This document shows positions 17,959-26,984 of a DNA stretch of 64,000 bases, one piece after another. The position numbers and the translations under genes were made by a program. Under the pieces are notes generated by a model that did no database searches, was not told the DNA's origin, and saw only the letters and a program-made list of their open reading frames with translations. The DNA is from Streptomyces roseifaciens (GTDB lineage: Bacteria; Actinomycetota; Actinomycetes; Streptomycetales; Streptomycetaceae), in assembly GCF_001445655.1 (NCBI RefSeq), contig NZ_LNBE01000003.1, positions 248,001 through 312,000 of the forward strand, read 5' to 3'. Positions within the stretch are counted from its first letter, which is position 1. Every line of letters starts with the position of its first letter.

Positions 17959-19425
17959 TCAGATGCGCACCCTGAAGCCGGGGCCGGCGCCGGTGGCGAT
18001 GCGGCCGTGGTCGGTCCAGCCGCCGTGGCCGTCGCCGCCCTGGTTCAGGAAGGCGTCGATGGCTCCGTTGTCGTGGACGGAGAGGTGATCGGCCTTGCCG
18101 TCGCCGTCGATGTCGGCGAAGCGGATGCCGGCGCCGGGCACCGGGGTGCGCGAGACGATCCGGCCCTGATTGATCCAGTCCCCGTGTCCGTCGCCGCCGT
18201 TGTTGGTCCAGGCGTGGACGGTGCCGTTGTCGTCGACGACGAGGTAGTCGGCCTTGCCGTCGGCGTTGATGTCGGCGAAGCGGACCTTGTCGGCGGGTGC
18301 GCCGGTGCCGGTGGCGATGATGCCGCGGTCGGTCCAGCTGTCCGCGGCATCATCGCCGTTGTTGGTCCAGGCGTGGACTGCGCCGTCGTCCGAGAGGACG
18401 AGGTAGTCGGCCCTGCGGTCGCCGTTGATGTCGGCGAAGCGGACCTTGGTGCCCGGTGCGCCCGTGCCCTTGGCGATGCGGCCGTGGTCGGTCCAGTCCC
18501 CGCGCCCGTCACCGCCGTTGTTGACGTATGCGCGCACAGCGCCGTTGTCGTCGACGACGAGGTAGTCGGCCTTGCCGTCGCCGTTGATGTCCACCTGGTA
18601 GTCGCCGAGGGGAGCCTCGCCGGGCAAGGCGGGCTTGATGTCCACGCGCTCGCGCACCCAGCCGTTGCCGGCTGCGCGGGCCACTGCCTCGTAGAAGGCG
18701 TTCGCCATCTTGGCGTAGCCGCTGTCGTTGGGGTGGAGCCGGTCCTTGAGCTCCTGGGCGGTAACCGCACTCATGTCGACGTAACCCACCTTGAATCCCT
18801 TGCTCCGCCGCTCGGAGACCAGGCGCGGCACCTCGGCGTTGAACCTCTCGACGCGCTTCTCCACCTGCTCCGACTGCGAGGGAACGAGGGAGGAGACGAG
18901 CAGGGTCATCTCGGGCGCGGCACGGGTGATCCGGTCGATCAGACGGCCCAGCCGGGCGGGGGCGCCGTCCACGTCGTTGTCGAGGTCCATGTCGTTGGTG
19001 CCGATGTGGAGGAGCACCACATTCGGGCCTGCCACCGGCAGCCAGTGCTCGATGTTCTCGGAGAGGTCGGAGATCTGCCACCCCGAGTGGCCTTCATGAT
19101 CTGCACCGTTGGTACGCACCGAGCCCACGAACTGCAGGGAGTCGGTGTGAGGGGCCAGCTTGTCACGCAGGGCGAAACGGTACCCGTCGCGGGAGGAGCT
19201 GCCCGCCCCCCACGTGATCGAGTCGCCCAGAGGCATGACCGACAGCCGGGGCACCTTCCAGTTCTGCTGACCGACCGGTGCGGTCACCGCAGTGCCCGGA
19301 GACGGAGACGGGGCCGCGGTGGCCGGTGCGGCGACTGCACCCGCCAGGCTCGTCGTGAGTGCCGCAGCCAGGGCGGTTGCCAGGAGCCGCGCTGCGGAGC
19401 GTGGGCGGGGATGAGCGAGGGGCAT
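17959..19425 (-). CDS. Secreted GDSL/SGNH hydrolase with C-terminal FG-GAP repeats
   Basis: 488 residues with a signal peptide (ARLLATALAAALTTSLAGAVAAPATA). SGNH blocks: PLGDSITWG (Ser), VVLLHIGTNDMD (Asn), and KDRLHPNDSGYAKMA (Asp/His dyad); the catalytic domain spans about 55-260. Residues from about 270 to the end are four to five FG-GAP units of the form DINGDGKADYLVVDDNGAVRAYVNNGGDG, roughly 53 residues each. Extracellular esterase or lipase anchored to a polymer or surface by the propeller is the likely role. Paralogue of the gene at 22610-24292, and carries the same repeat type as the S1-like protein immediately upstream, implying module shuffling. Confidence 0.88.
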   Translation of the reverse strand: MPLAHPRPRSAARLLATALAAALTTSLAGAVAAPATAAPSPSPGTAVTAPVGQQNWKVPRLSVMPLGDSITWGAGSSSRDGYRFALRDKLAPHTDSLQFVGSVRTNGADHEGHSGWQISDLSENIEHWLPVAGPNVVLLHIGTNDMDLDNDVDGAPARLGRLIDRITRAAPEMTLLVSSLVPSQSEQVEKRVERFNAEVPRLVSERRSKGFKVGYVDMSAVTAQELKDRLHPNDSGYAKMANAFYEAVARAAGNGWVRERVDIKPALPGEAPLGDYQVDINGDGKADYLVVDDNGAVRAYVNNGGDGRGDWTDHGRIAKGTGAPGTKVRFADINGDRRADYLVLSDDGAVHAWTNNGDDAADSWTDRGIIATGTGAPADKVRFADINADGKADYLVVDDNGTVHAWTNNGGDGHGDWINQGRIVSRTPVPGAGIRFADIDGDGKADHLSVHDNGAIDAFLNQGGDGHGGWTDHGRIATGAGPGFRVRI

Positions 19426-19487
19426 CGTGCCGGGGACTTTCCATGAGGGCTGCCGCCCGTGCGGGCAGGCAACCGGGTCGAATACGG

Positions 19488-19517
19488 AGCCCCGCGCCGG
19501 TTCGCCGGCGCGGGGCT
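19488..19517 (-). terminator. UUCG-loop hairpin downstream of the first S1-like gene
   Basis: 13-bp perfect stem (19488-19500 with 19505-19517) and TTCG loop (CGAA on the minus strand). It lies between the S1-like stop (19566) and the next gene's start (19425). Confidence 0.75.
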
Positions 19518-19565
19518 CGGTGTCACATCTGCCGGGGAGCCGGCGGATCGAGACGAAAGGCGAGG

Positions 19566-21155
19566 TCAGATGCGGACTTTGCTGCCGGGGGCGCCGACGC
19601 CGGTGGCGATGGTGCCGCGGTCTTCCCAGTCGTCTTTGGTGCCGCTGCTCTTGTTGATCCAGGCGTGTACGGCGCCGTTGTCGTCGACGACGAGGTAGTC
19701 GGCTTTGCGGTCGCTATTGATGTCGGCGAAGCGGACCTTGTTCCCGGGGGCGCCGACGCCGGTGGCGATGGTGCCGCGGTCTTCCCAGTCGTCTTTGGTG
19801 CCGCTGCTCTTGTTGATCCAGGCGTGTACGGCGCCGTTGTCGTCGACGACGAGGTAGTCGGCTTTGCGGTCGCCGTTGATGTCGGCGAAGCGGACCTTGT
19901 TCCCCGGGGCGCCGACGCCGGTCGCGATGACGCCCTTGTCGGTCCAGCCTCCCTGTCCGTCGCCGCCGTTGTTGACGTACGCGTGGACGGCGCCGTTGTC
20001 CTCGACGACCAGGTAGTCGGCCTTGCCGTCGTCGTTGATGTCGGCGAAGCGGATCTTGCTCACGGGGGCGCCGGTGCCGGTGGCGATCACACCCCGGTTG
20101 ATCCAGCTGTCCTTGGCGACACGGGAGTTGTTGATGTACGCGCGAACGCCGCCCTTGTCGTCCAGGACGAGGTAGTCGGCTCTGCCGTCGTCGTTGATGT
20201 CGGCGAAGCGCACCTTGTTTGCGGGCGCTCCCGTGCCGGTGGCGATCACGCCTTGGCCGATCCAGTCGTCCTTGGAGCCCTCGCTGTTGTTGAGCCATGC
20301 GCGCACTGCGCCGTTGTCGTCGACGACGAGGTAGTCGGCTTTGCCGTCGCCGTTGATGTCGATGTTGGAGTCGACGGGAGTGTCAACTCGGGGCTGCTCC
20401 TTGGGCTCGACCTGCTCGCGTATCCAGCCGGTGAGGTCGTCGATGCGGGCATCGATGGCGTTGGTGCGGGTTTCCTTGGGGTCGGTGCCGATGCATCCGC
20501 CCTGCCAGGAGCGGCTGTTGACGCCGATGAGCTCGAAACGGCCGCCGACGTCGCGGAAGGCGGGTCCGCCGGTGTCGCCCTGGCATATCGCTGCGCCGTC
20601 GGTCTTTGCGGCGAGGCCGACAGTGGTGGGCTTGACCGTTCCGGTGGTGAACTTCGCGTAGTGGAGGCGGTCCGGGACCCACTCGCCCCTGGTGCGGCCG
20701 TATCCGGTGACCCAGACGTCCTGGCCTTCGAGGGTGGCGTTGGCCGGGAGGCTGACGGGGGTGATGCCCGTGACGGGCTTGTCCAGCTTGGCGAGGACGA
20801 GGTCGCGGTCGTCGCGGGGGACGAGTCCGGTGACGGTGGCGGTGACGCCGGCGTCGCGGGTGAGGTCGGGGCGGCCGATGACCGCGGTGACGGCCTTGCC
20901 GTCCGGGAGCTTCGGGCTGCCCTGGCCGGGGTTGTCGGTGAAGCAGCTGCCCGCGGTGGCGAGCCACTGAGGCGCGACGAGCACGGCGGAGCAGCTGCGC
21001 TCGCCGGCGACGTCGAGCTTCGCCGTGAAGGCGAAGGAGTCGTTCACGGGTTGACCCACCACGGCGTCGGCGGGGGAGACCGTCAGCGTGCTCGCAGCGG
21101 CGGTGGTCATGAGCAGTCCTGTGACCCACGCGGCACGGGGACGTCTGGCAGGCAT
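19566..21155 (-). CDS. S1-family protease-like protein with FG-GAP repeats; active site altered
   Basis: 529 residues; ATG at 21155 with GGAAGAGAG upstream; signal peptide to about residue 31. Residues 32-248 have the chymotrypsin fold signature, but the motif holding catalytic His reads WLATAGSCF (Ser70) and the nucleophile motif reads CQGDTGGPA (Thr195). The Asp strand is kept (RDLVLAKLD, Asp118). So two of three catalytic residues are replaced; it is probably not a classical serine protease. From about 260 come five to six FG-GAP units (DINGDGKADYLVVDDNGAV...). The last two are almost identical in DNA. Paralogue at 24592-26172 shares the same substitutions, so they are a family trait and not sequencing error. 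Confidence 0.85.
   Translation of the reverse strand: MPARRPRAAWVTGLLMTTAAASTLTVSPADAVVGQPVNDSFAFTAKLDVAGERSCSAVLVAPQWLATAGSCFTDNPGQGSPKLPDGKAVTAVIGRPDLTRDAGVTATVTGLVPRDDRDLVLAKLDKPVTGITPVSLPANATLEGQDVWVTGYGRTRGEWVPDRLHYAKFTTGTVKPTTVGLAAKTDGAAICQGDTGGPAFRDVGGRFELIGVNSRSWQGGCIGTDPKETRTNAIDARIDDLTGWIREQVEPKEQPRVDTPVDSNIDINGDGKADYLVVDDNGAVRAWLNNSEGSKDDWIGQGVIATGTGAPANKVRFADINDDGRADYLVLDDKGGVRAYINNSRVAKDSWINRGVIATGTGAPVSKIRFADINDDGKADYLVVEDNGAVHAYVNNGGDGQGGWTDKGVIATGVGAPGNKVRFADINGDRKADYLVVDDNGAVHAWINKSSGTKDDWEDRGTIATGVGAPGNKVRFADINSDRKADYLVVDDNGAVHAWINKSSGTKDDWEDRGTIATGVGAPGSKVRI
19591..19908 (-). repeat. 159-base near-identical tandem duplication (one FG-GAP unit)
   Basis: 19591-19749 and 19750-19908 differ at about 3 of 159 positions. 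The unit is 53 codons, so the frame is kept and the protein gains exactly one propeller blade. Other blades in the same gene differ much more, so this copy is recent. Confidence 0.92.
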
Positions 21156-21292
21156 GTTCTCTCTTCCTTCAATGGGGTGCGCGGCTAGGTCGGCTGCACA
21201 GGTCTGCGGGTCGGTGAGCCGCTGCCGGGTGCGGCGAGGCGGGCAGAGCACGGGACTTCCGTGCCCGCCCGTGGAAGCGGGGGGCCAGCGCG

Positions 21293-22585
21293 TCACTCCG
21301 ACGCGTCCCGCCCCTCGCGCTGAGCCGTCGTCCGTGCGGAGGCTCGCGGGTCGTACGGCTGGGAGAGGGACTCGAGCTCCGAGAGCTTCCCCGTGATGTT
21401 GTAGGTGTTCAGCTGGCTGTGCAGGCGTATGTCTTCGAGGCTGTCCTTGAGCTTGCGGCGCATCCACCGGCCCATGGGACGCTCGACCCAGCGGTGGACG
21501 AGCCACGAAACGATCAGCAATCCCACGACCAGGACCGCCACGATGACGTAGGGGTGGAGCCTGCGCTCCGTGTGGCGGATGAAGATCCAGCCGATGTCCT
21601 CGTGGAGGAGGTAAAGGGGGTAAGTGAGGGTTCCGGCGGTGGGCAGCCACCGCCAGGAGATCGAATTGGTGAGCCCGACCGCGACCGCCGCCATGACGGC
21701 GAAGATGACGGCGAGGAGGATCAGGGCGGGCCACAGCGGGGCCTTGTATCCCGCGTAGAACTGGTTCGACCGGTGGGCGGCGACCAGGAAGTGCTGGCCG
21801 AGCAGGAAACAGCCGGCCACGATGGTCCACAGCAGCGCGCTCGGCCCGAACCGGTAGATGAGATAGAGCGCGATGCCGGCGATGAAGTACCAGCAGTGCT
21901 CGGGCATGACGATGGTGGTGATGAGCTCGATGTCGGCCTTGGCGGCGAAGAGCCCGGCCACGGTCCATCCGAGGCAGAAGATCACCAGGCGCCGGTAGGT
22001 GATCCCCTTCCAGGCGACGAGCACGAAGAGCAGGTAGAAGCGCACCTCCACCCACAGGGACCAGTACACGCTGTCCACGCGGTCGACGCCCATCGCGTCC
22101 TGGAGCATCGTCAGATTGACCGCGAGGTTGCTGAGGGTGGGAATGTCCCGCACGCCCGGGAGCAGCCAGAGTGAGAGCGCGGTGACGAGGACGGCGAACC
22201 AGTAGGCGGGGTAGAGCCGTGTCACGCGCGATATGGCGAAGTCGCCCACGCGTTTGCCCCAGCAGCTCATGCATATGACGAAGCCGCTGATGAGGAAGAA
22301 GAGCTGGACCCCGAGCCACCCGTAGTAGCTGAGGAGGTACGTGCTCGGGAAGTGGCCCTTCACCGAGGTGGTCCAGCCGGTTCCGTCGTAGGCAAGGAGA
22401 TGGAAGGCGACCACCATCAGAGCCGCGATGATGCGCAGCCCGTCCAGGACGTAGAGCCTGGACCCCGCTGATTGGTCCCCTGCCGGCCTGCGATCGGATT
22501 CGCGTCGCCCGGCGACAAACATGCGTTCCCACCTATCGCTGACTTGGTCAGCAGTGTCTTCTTGATCGGGGAGGCACTTGCTCAC
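21293..22585 (-). CDS. Acyltransferase family 3 membrane protein
   Basis: 430 residues, about ten membrane helices. The AT3 signature is at the first helix: LYVLDGLRIIAALMVVAFHL with the active-site His, followed by LGVQLFFLISGFVI and SVYWSLWVEVRFYLLF. It moves acetyl or other acyl groups across the membrane onto carbohydrates or lipids. GTG at 22585 (AGGAAA upstream, 24 bases after the preceding stop) gives this length; ATG at 22522 with GGTGGGA is an equally good start and would remove 21 hydrophilic residues. No SGNH domain is fused, but separate SGNH (GDSL) genes lie on both sides, so an acylation/deacylation pair is possible. Confidence 0.85.
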   Translation of the reverse strand: MSKCLPDQEDTADQVSDRWERMFVAGRRESDRRPAGDQSAGSRLYVLDGLRIIAALMVVAFHLLAYDGTGWTTSVKGHFPSTYLLSYYGWLGVQLFFLISGFVICMSCWGKRVGDFAISRVTRLYPAYWFAVLVTALSLWLLPGVRDIPTLSNLAVNLTMLQDAMGVDRVDSVYWSLWVEVRFYLLFVLVAWKGITYRRLVIFCLGWTVAGLFAAKADIELITTIVMPEHCWYFIAGIALYLIYRFGPSALLWTIVAGCFLLGQHFLVAAHRSNQFYAGYKAPLWPALILLAVIFAVMAAVAVGLTNSISWRWLPTAGTLTYPLYLLHEDIGWIFIRHTERRLHPYVIVAVLVVGLLIVSWLVHRWVERPMGRWMRRKLKDSLEDIRLHSQLNTYNITGKLSELESLSQPYDPRASARTTAQREGRDASE

Positions 22586-22609
22586 AGTTTCCTGTGGCGT
22601 GCATCGGAT

Positions 22610-24292
22610 TCAGATTCGGATCTTGTGCCCGGGCTCGCCGACGCCGGTGGCGAAGACGCCGCGGTCGGTCCAGCTGCCCCGGCCGTCGACGATGTCGTTG
22701 AGCCAGGCTTGAACCACCCCGTCGTCCTGGAGGATGAGGTAGTCGGCTCTGCCGTCGGCGTTGATGTCGGCGAAGCGGACCTTGCTTCCGGTCTCACCGA
22801 CACCGCTGGCGAACCCGTCGAACTCGCTCCAGCCGACGTGTCCGTCGGTGCCCGTGTTGATCCATGCCCTGACGGAGCTGTCGTCCTGGACGGCGAGGTA
22901 GTCGGCCTTCCCGTCTCCGTTGATGTCGGCGAAGCGGATCCTGTCCTCGGGTTCGCCGGTCCCGCCGGCGAAGGTGCCGCGTTCGATCCAGCTGCCCTGG
23001 CCCGTACCGCCGTTGTTGAGCCAGGCCTCCACCACCCCGTACTTCCCGACCACGAGGTAGTCGGCCCGGCCGTCTCCGTTGATGTCGGCGAAGCGGACCC
23101 TGCTGCCCGGTGCGCCGACGCCGGTGGCGAAGACACCGCGGTCGGTCCAGCCGCCGTTGCCGTTCCCGCCGTTGTTGATCCAGGCCTTGACGGACCCGTC
23201 GTCCTGGAGGATGAGGTAGTCGGCCTTGCCGTCGGCGTTGATGTCGGCGAAGCGGATCTTGCGGCCCGGTTCACCGGCGCCGCTGGCGAAGGTGCCGCGT
23301 TCGATCCAGCTGCCGTGGCCCGTCCCGCCGTTGTTGATCCAGGCCTTGACGGAGCCGTTGTCCTGGACGGCGAGGTAGTCGGCCTTGCCGTCGCCGTCGA
23401 TGTCGACCCGGTAGTCGCCGGGCGGGGGCGCCGGGCGTACCGGAGCCGGCTTGACGTCCACGCGCTGCTGGATCCAGCCGTCCTCCGCGGCGCGGGCGAT
23501 GCCCTGGGAGAACGCGTCGGCCATCTTGACGTAGCCGTTGTCCTTGGGGTGGAGCTCGTCGGCGAGGTCGTTCGTGGTCACCGCGCTCATGTCGACGTAG
23601 CCGACGTGCCGGCCCTTGCCCCGGCGCTCGGCGACCAGCTGCGGAACCGCGGCATTGAACTGCTCGATCCGCTTCTGGGTCGGGCCGTCCGTGGACGGGA
23701 CCAGAGAGGAGACCAGCACGGTCATGTCGGGGGCCTGCGAGGTGATCTTGTCTATGAGATTGCCAAGACGACGGGGAGCCGTGTCGGGGCGGTAGTCGTC
23801 GTGCAGATCGTTCGTGCCGATGTGCAGGAGCACGACGTTCGGCGCCGCTGTCGGCAACCACTGGTCGACGTTGGCGACGAGACCGCTGATCCTCCAGCCC
23901 CAGTGGCCCTCGTGGTCCGTATCGGGCGCCGTGCCATGGTGCTCGGACCCCACGAAGTCCAGCTTGTTCGCGTGCGGGGCCAGCTGGTTCCACAGGTCGG
24001 CGCGGTAGCCCGAGCCGTTGGAGCTACGGGCACCGTGGGTGATCGAGTCACCCAGGGGCATCACGGCGAGGCGCGGGACCTTCCAGTTCCTGGTGACGGC
24101 GGTGACCGCGGGGGCGGCGACCGACGGCCGGTCGGGGGCCTGCGGGCCAGGTGACGATGACGGCGCCGGCGGCGTCGCCGTCACCGGGGCCGGCGGCGGC
24201 GTGGAGGGCGCGGCGAAGGCGAGGTGTGTGCCTGCCGTGAGCACGCCTGCGGTCAGTAGCGCAGTCAGCGCGCGCTGGGTTCTCGTGAGCAA
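22610..24292 (-). CDS. Secreted GDSL/SGNH hydrolase with FG-GAP repeats (second copy)
   Basis: About 560 residues. Start uncertain: a TTG at 24292 begins LLTRTQRALTALLTAGVLTAG, a good signal peptide, but its ribosome site is weak; longer frames have no signal. Catalytic blocks: PLGDSITHG, VVLLHIGTNDLHDD, ADELHPKDNGYVKMA. The C-terminal half has about six FG-GAP units (DIDGDGKADYLAVQDNGSVKAWINNGG type), diverged from but homologous to those in the copy at 17959. Segments such as RNWKVPRLAVMPLGDSIT and VGYVDMSAVT are near identical in both. Predicted extracellular esterase; substrate unknown. Same strand as the acyltransferase gene 24 bases downstream. Confidence 0.85.
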   Translation of the reverse strand: MLTRTQRALTALLTAGVLTAGTHLAFAAPSTPPPAPVTATPPAPSSSPGPQAPDRPSVAAPAVTAVTRNWKVPRLAVMPLGDSITHGARSSNGSGYRADLWNQLAPHANKLDFVGSEHHGTAPDTDHEGHWGWRISGLVANVDQWLPTAAPNVVLLHIGTNDLHDDYRPDTAPRRLGNLIDKITSQAPDMTVLVSSLVPSTDGPTQKRIEQFNAAVPQLVAERRGKGRHVGYVDMSAVTTNDLADELHPKDNGYVKMADAFSQGIARAAEDGWIQQRVDVKPAPVRPAPPPGDYRVDIDGDGKADYLAVQDNGSVKAWINNGGTGHGSWIERGTFASGAGEPGRKIRFADINADGKADYLILQDDGSVKAWINNGGNGNGGWTDRGVFATGVGAPGSRVRFADINGDGRADYLVVGKYGVVEAWLNNGGTGQGSWIERGTFAGGTGEPEDRIRFADINGDGKADYLAVQDDSSVRAWINTGTDGHVGWSEFDGFASGVGETGSKVRFADINADGRADYLILQDDGVVQAWLNDIVDGRGSWTDRGVFATGVGEPGHKIRI

Positions 24293-24422
24293 GAAAATGG
24301 CTTTCTGTCGTCTGCTTCCCCGGCCGGAACAGCGGAACAGCGGATTCTGGCGCGGGGACACGGGAGGCCCCGTCCACACGAATCGGAGGGGGGTCCGGGT
24401 AAGGAGTGGGCCCGTTCGACCG

Positions 24423-24456
24423 GGGGCTTGCCGCGGTACGAGCCGCGGCAAGCCCC
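24423..24456 (-). terminator. Terminator downstream of the second S1-like gene
   Basis: Perfect 14-bp stem (24423-24436 with 24443-24456), 6-base loop, between the S1-like stop at 24592 and the GDSL start at 24292. The 300-base gap also holds a short GAGCGCCGGCCGG direct repeat (24474-24500). Confidence 0.8.
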
Positions 24457-24591
24457 ACGGACAAGCCGATCAGGAGCGCCGGCCGGGAGCGCCGGCCGTC
24501 ATGCCGGGGAGGCGGCGTCGGCGTGGTCGGCCTGATCGGTATGTCTGCCGACGCACTGCGGCCCGGCCGGGCGGAGGGCGTCGAGTCCTGC

Positions 24592-26172
24592 CTACTTGAG
24601 AAGCTCGGCCTCGCCGTGCGTGCCGCTCGCGTCGACGGCCGGGTACAGGCTGAGGTTGCCGTCTTCCCAGCGGACGAGAACGTCGTTGGGACGGGCGTTG
24701 TCGACGAACGCTCCGCCTGCGAGGGCCTTGGTGAAGCGCCAGCCGGAGTTCTCCGGACGGATCTTGATCTCGTCGTCGAACGGCTTGGTGGTGCTCACGC
24801 CGCGGTAGATGCTGGCGGAACCGTTCTCCCAGCGGACCAGCAGGTCTGCGGTCTGCTTGCCGGTGAACTCGCCGGCAGTCATCTGCACGATCTTCGTCGC
24901 AGCGGGGGTCGCCTTCAGCAGCTGCACCTCGCGCTTGAGGCCATTGGCGCCGATGTCGGTGTGGAGCGCGAAGGAGCCGTCCTTCCAACGGATGAGCAGG
25001 TCATCCCGCTGGGCGTTGGCGGTGTACCTGCCGACCGTCATCTCCATGACGTTGTCGGCCCATGAGGCGCTGGCAGGCTTGAGTTCCTCTTCCTTGCTGA
25101 AGCCGTTCTGGTCGACGTGAGCGAACGACGTCACCTGTCCGGTCTTCCAGCGCACCACCAGGCCGTCCGTACCGCTGCCGGTGAAGTTACCCGCTGCGAT
25201 GGACTTGGCGTAGAACCAGCTCTTCCCCGGCATCTTGTGCTCGGCGGTGAACAGGTGCTCGGGGTCCTTGCCGTCGGCGCCCTGGAAGAGGCTGGCCGTG
25301 CCGTCCTCCCAGGTCACGAAGAGGTCCATGCGCCGGTTGCCACCGGGCGAGCCACCGGTGAAGTAACCGGAGACCAGGTTCGTGGCCTTCTTCCAGTCCT
25401 TCCCGCGCAGGGGCGCGGGAGGGGACGTGATGCCCTGGATCCACCCGGTGAGGTCGTCGGTGCGGGCGTCGACGGCGTTGGTCCGGGTCTCCTTGGCGTC
25501 GGTCCCCTGGCATCCCCCCTGCCAGGAGCGGCTGTTGACGCCGATGAGCTCGAAACGGCCGCCGACGTCGCGGAAGGCGGGTCCGCCGGTGTCGCCCTGG
25601 CATATCGCTGCGCCGTCGGACTTGGCGGTGAGGCCGACCGTCGTGGGTTTGACCGCGCCGGTGGTGAACTTGGCGTAGTGGAGCCGGTCGGGCACCCATT
25701 CGTCCTTGGTGCGGCCGTAGCCGGTGACCCAGACGTCCTGGCCCTCGATGGTGGTGTTCGCGGCGAGGCCGACCGGGGCGATGCCGGTGACCGTCTTGTC
25801 CAGCTTGGCGAGGACGAGGTCGCGGTCCGTGCGCGGGACGAGTTCGGTGACGGTGGCGGTGGTGCCGACGTCGCGGGTGAGGTCGGGGCGGCCGATGACC
25901 GCGGTGACGGCCTTGCCGTCAGGGAGTTTCGGGCTGCTCTGACCAGGGCTGTCGCTGAAGCAGCTGGCTGCGGTGGCGAGCCACTGGGGTGCGACGAGCG
26001 CGGCGGAACAGCTGCGCTCCCCGGCGATGTCGAGCTTGGCCGTGAACGCGAACGAGTCGTTCACGGGCTGACCCACGAGGGCCTGCGCGGGGGCGGCCGT
26101 CAGCGTGCTGGCGGCAGCAGCAGTTAAGAGGAGCGCTGCGACCCACGTGGCGCGGGGACGTCTGGCAGACAT
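24592..26172 (-). CDS. S1-family protease-like protein (second copy); active site altered
   Basis: 526 residues with a signal peptide (VAALLLTAAAASTLTAAPAQA). Residues 32-250 are close to the protein at 19566-21155 and carry the same changes: WLATAASCF (Ser70 where His is expected) and CQGDTGGPA (Thr195 for Ser), with Asp118 kept. The C-terminal half differs: five to six propeller-like units of another type (DGTASLFQGADG, DDLLIRWKDGSFALHTDIG, ADLLVRWENGSASIYRGV), closer to the blades of the protein at 7926. So the same pseudoprotease head is joined to unrelated propellers in the two copies. Extracellular; ligand binding is more likely than proteolysis. Confidence 0.85.
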   Translation of the reverse strand: MSARRPRATWVAALLLTAAAASTLTAAPAQALVGQPVNDSFAFTAKLDIAGERSCSAALVAPQWLATAASCFSDSPGQSSPKLPDGKAVTAVIGRPDLTRDVGTTATVTELVPRTDRDLVLAKLDKTVTGIAPVGLAANTTIEGQDVWVTGYGRTKDEWVPDRLHYAKFTTGAVKPTTVGLTAKSDGAAICQGDTGGPAFRDVGGRFELIGVNSRSWQGGCQGTDAKETRTNAVDARTDDLTGWIQGITSPPAPLRGKDWKKATNLVSGYFTGGSPGGNRRMDLFVTWEDGTASLFQGADGKDPEHLFTAEHKMPGKSWFYAKSIAAGNFTGSGTDGLVVRWKTGQVTSFAHVDQNGFSKEEELKPASASWADNVMEMTVGRYTANAQRDDLLIRWKDGSFALHTDIGANGLKREVQLLKATPAATKIVQMTAGEFTGKQTADLLVRWENGSASIYRGVSTTKPFDDEIKIRPENSGWRFTKALAGGAFVDNARPNDVLVRWEDGNLSLYPAVDASGTHGEAELLK

Positions 26173-26240
26173 GTCATATTCCTTGATTGTGATGCGTGGC
26201 TGGCCCGGCTACAGCACTTACGGCGTGATGTGGTTGCGCA

Positions 26241-26756
26241 TCAGCCGGTGACACGGAGTTCCAGCAGGACGGCGCGTGCGGCGCTGCCCGATCCTTCACC
26301 GAACGGTGTGTAGTCGTTCTTCGGAGCATCAATGACTGTGCGCTCGCCGTTGGCCCTGACCGTGGCCTGGACAGGGTGGTCCTTAGTCCAGATACCGAAG
26401 GCATCGGCGATCTCCAGGACGAGGTAGCCCTGCTTGCCCTTGACCGTGAAGCAGAAATCTTTGATGGTTTGGCCGACCCGAGCCTTGACGGTGATGTCCT
26501 GAGTGGACCCGCAGTCGGTGAGCAAGATGTGACCGTCACCCTTGCCGAGGACGATGCCCTGATCCTGGGAGAGCTTCGCTCCGTTGGGGTACTGGAACGT
26601 TTCGATCGCGAACGGCATCCCATCGTCATCAGCTGCCGTGGTCGTGGTCCGAGGTGGGGCGGGTTGCGCGAACGACGGTGCGGCAAATCCGACATATGAG
26701 GCAGTTGCTGCAATAGCGATAGTAATGATGGTTTTTCGGGTGCGGAGTATTGGCAT
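26241..26756 (-). CDS. Small secreted protein, unknown function
   Basis: 171 residues; ATG at 26756 with GGAAGG upstream. Signal peptide TIITIAIAATASYVGFAAPSFA, then a Thr/Pro/Asp linker and a single beta-rich domain with two Cys (LLTDCGSTQDITV, IKDFCFTVKG) that could form a disulphide. No family recognised. Base composition is clearly less GC-rich than the backbone genes. Upstream, the 230-base gap to the divergent ALF gene is comparatively AT-rich and probably carries both promoters. Confidence 0.7.
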   Translation of the reverse strand: MPILRTRKTIITIAIAATASYVGFAAPSFAQPAPPRTTTTAADDDGMPFAIETFQYPNGAKLSQDQGIVLGKGDGHILLTDCGSTQDITVKARVGQTIKDFCFTVKGKQGYLVLEIADAFGIWTKDHPVQATVRANGERTVIDAPKNDYTPFGEGSGSAARAVLLELRVTG

Positions 26757-26984
26757 GGTTACCTTCCAGTTCGAGAGTGAGGGTGATGTTACGTCCTGTG
26801 ACGTCCGCGAGTAAAGTGTATGTATGATGTCGTCAACATGGCGTCAGTTAGGCCTGAAGTAGGGGGAGTTGGGGCAGGGGTGGCGTAGATGGGGCTTGCC
26901 TTGCGAGTCTGCCGATTCGCGCCCTTGCTCAGCTTTTGCGTTGGCTGAGCCGAGTCCGGATCTACCGAAGGAGGGGCCGCCTGT

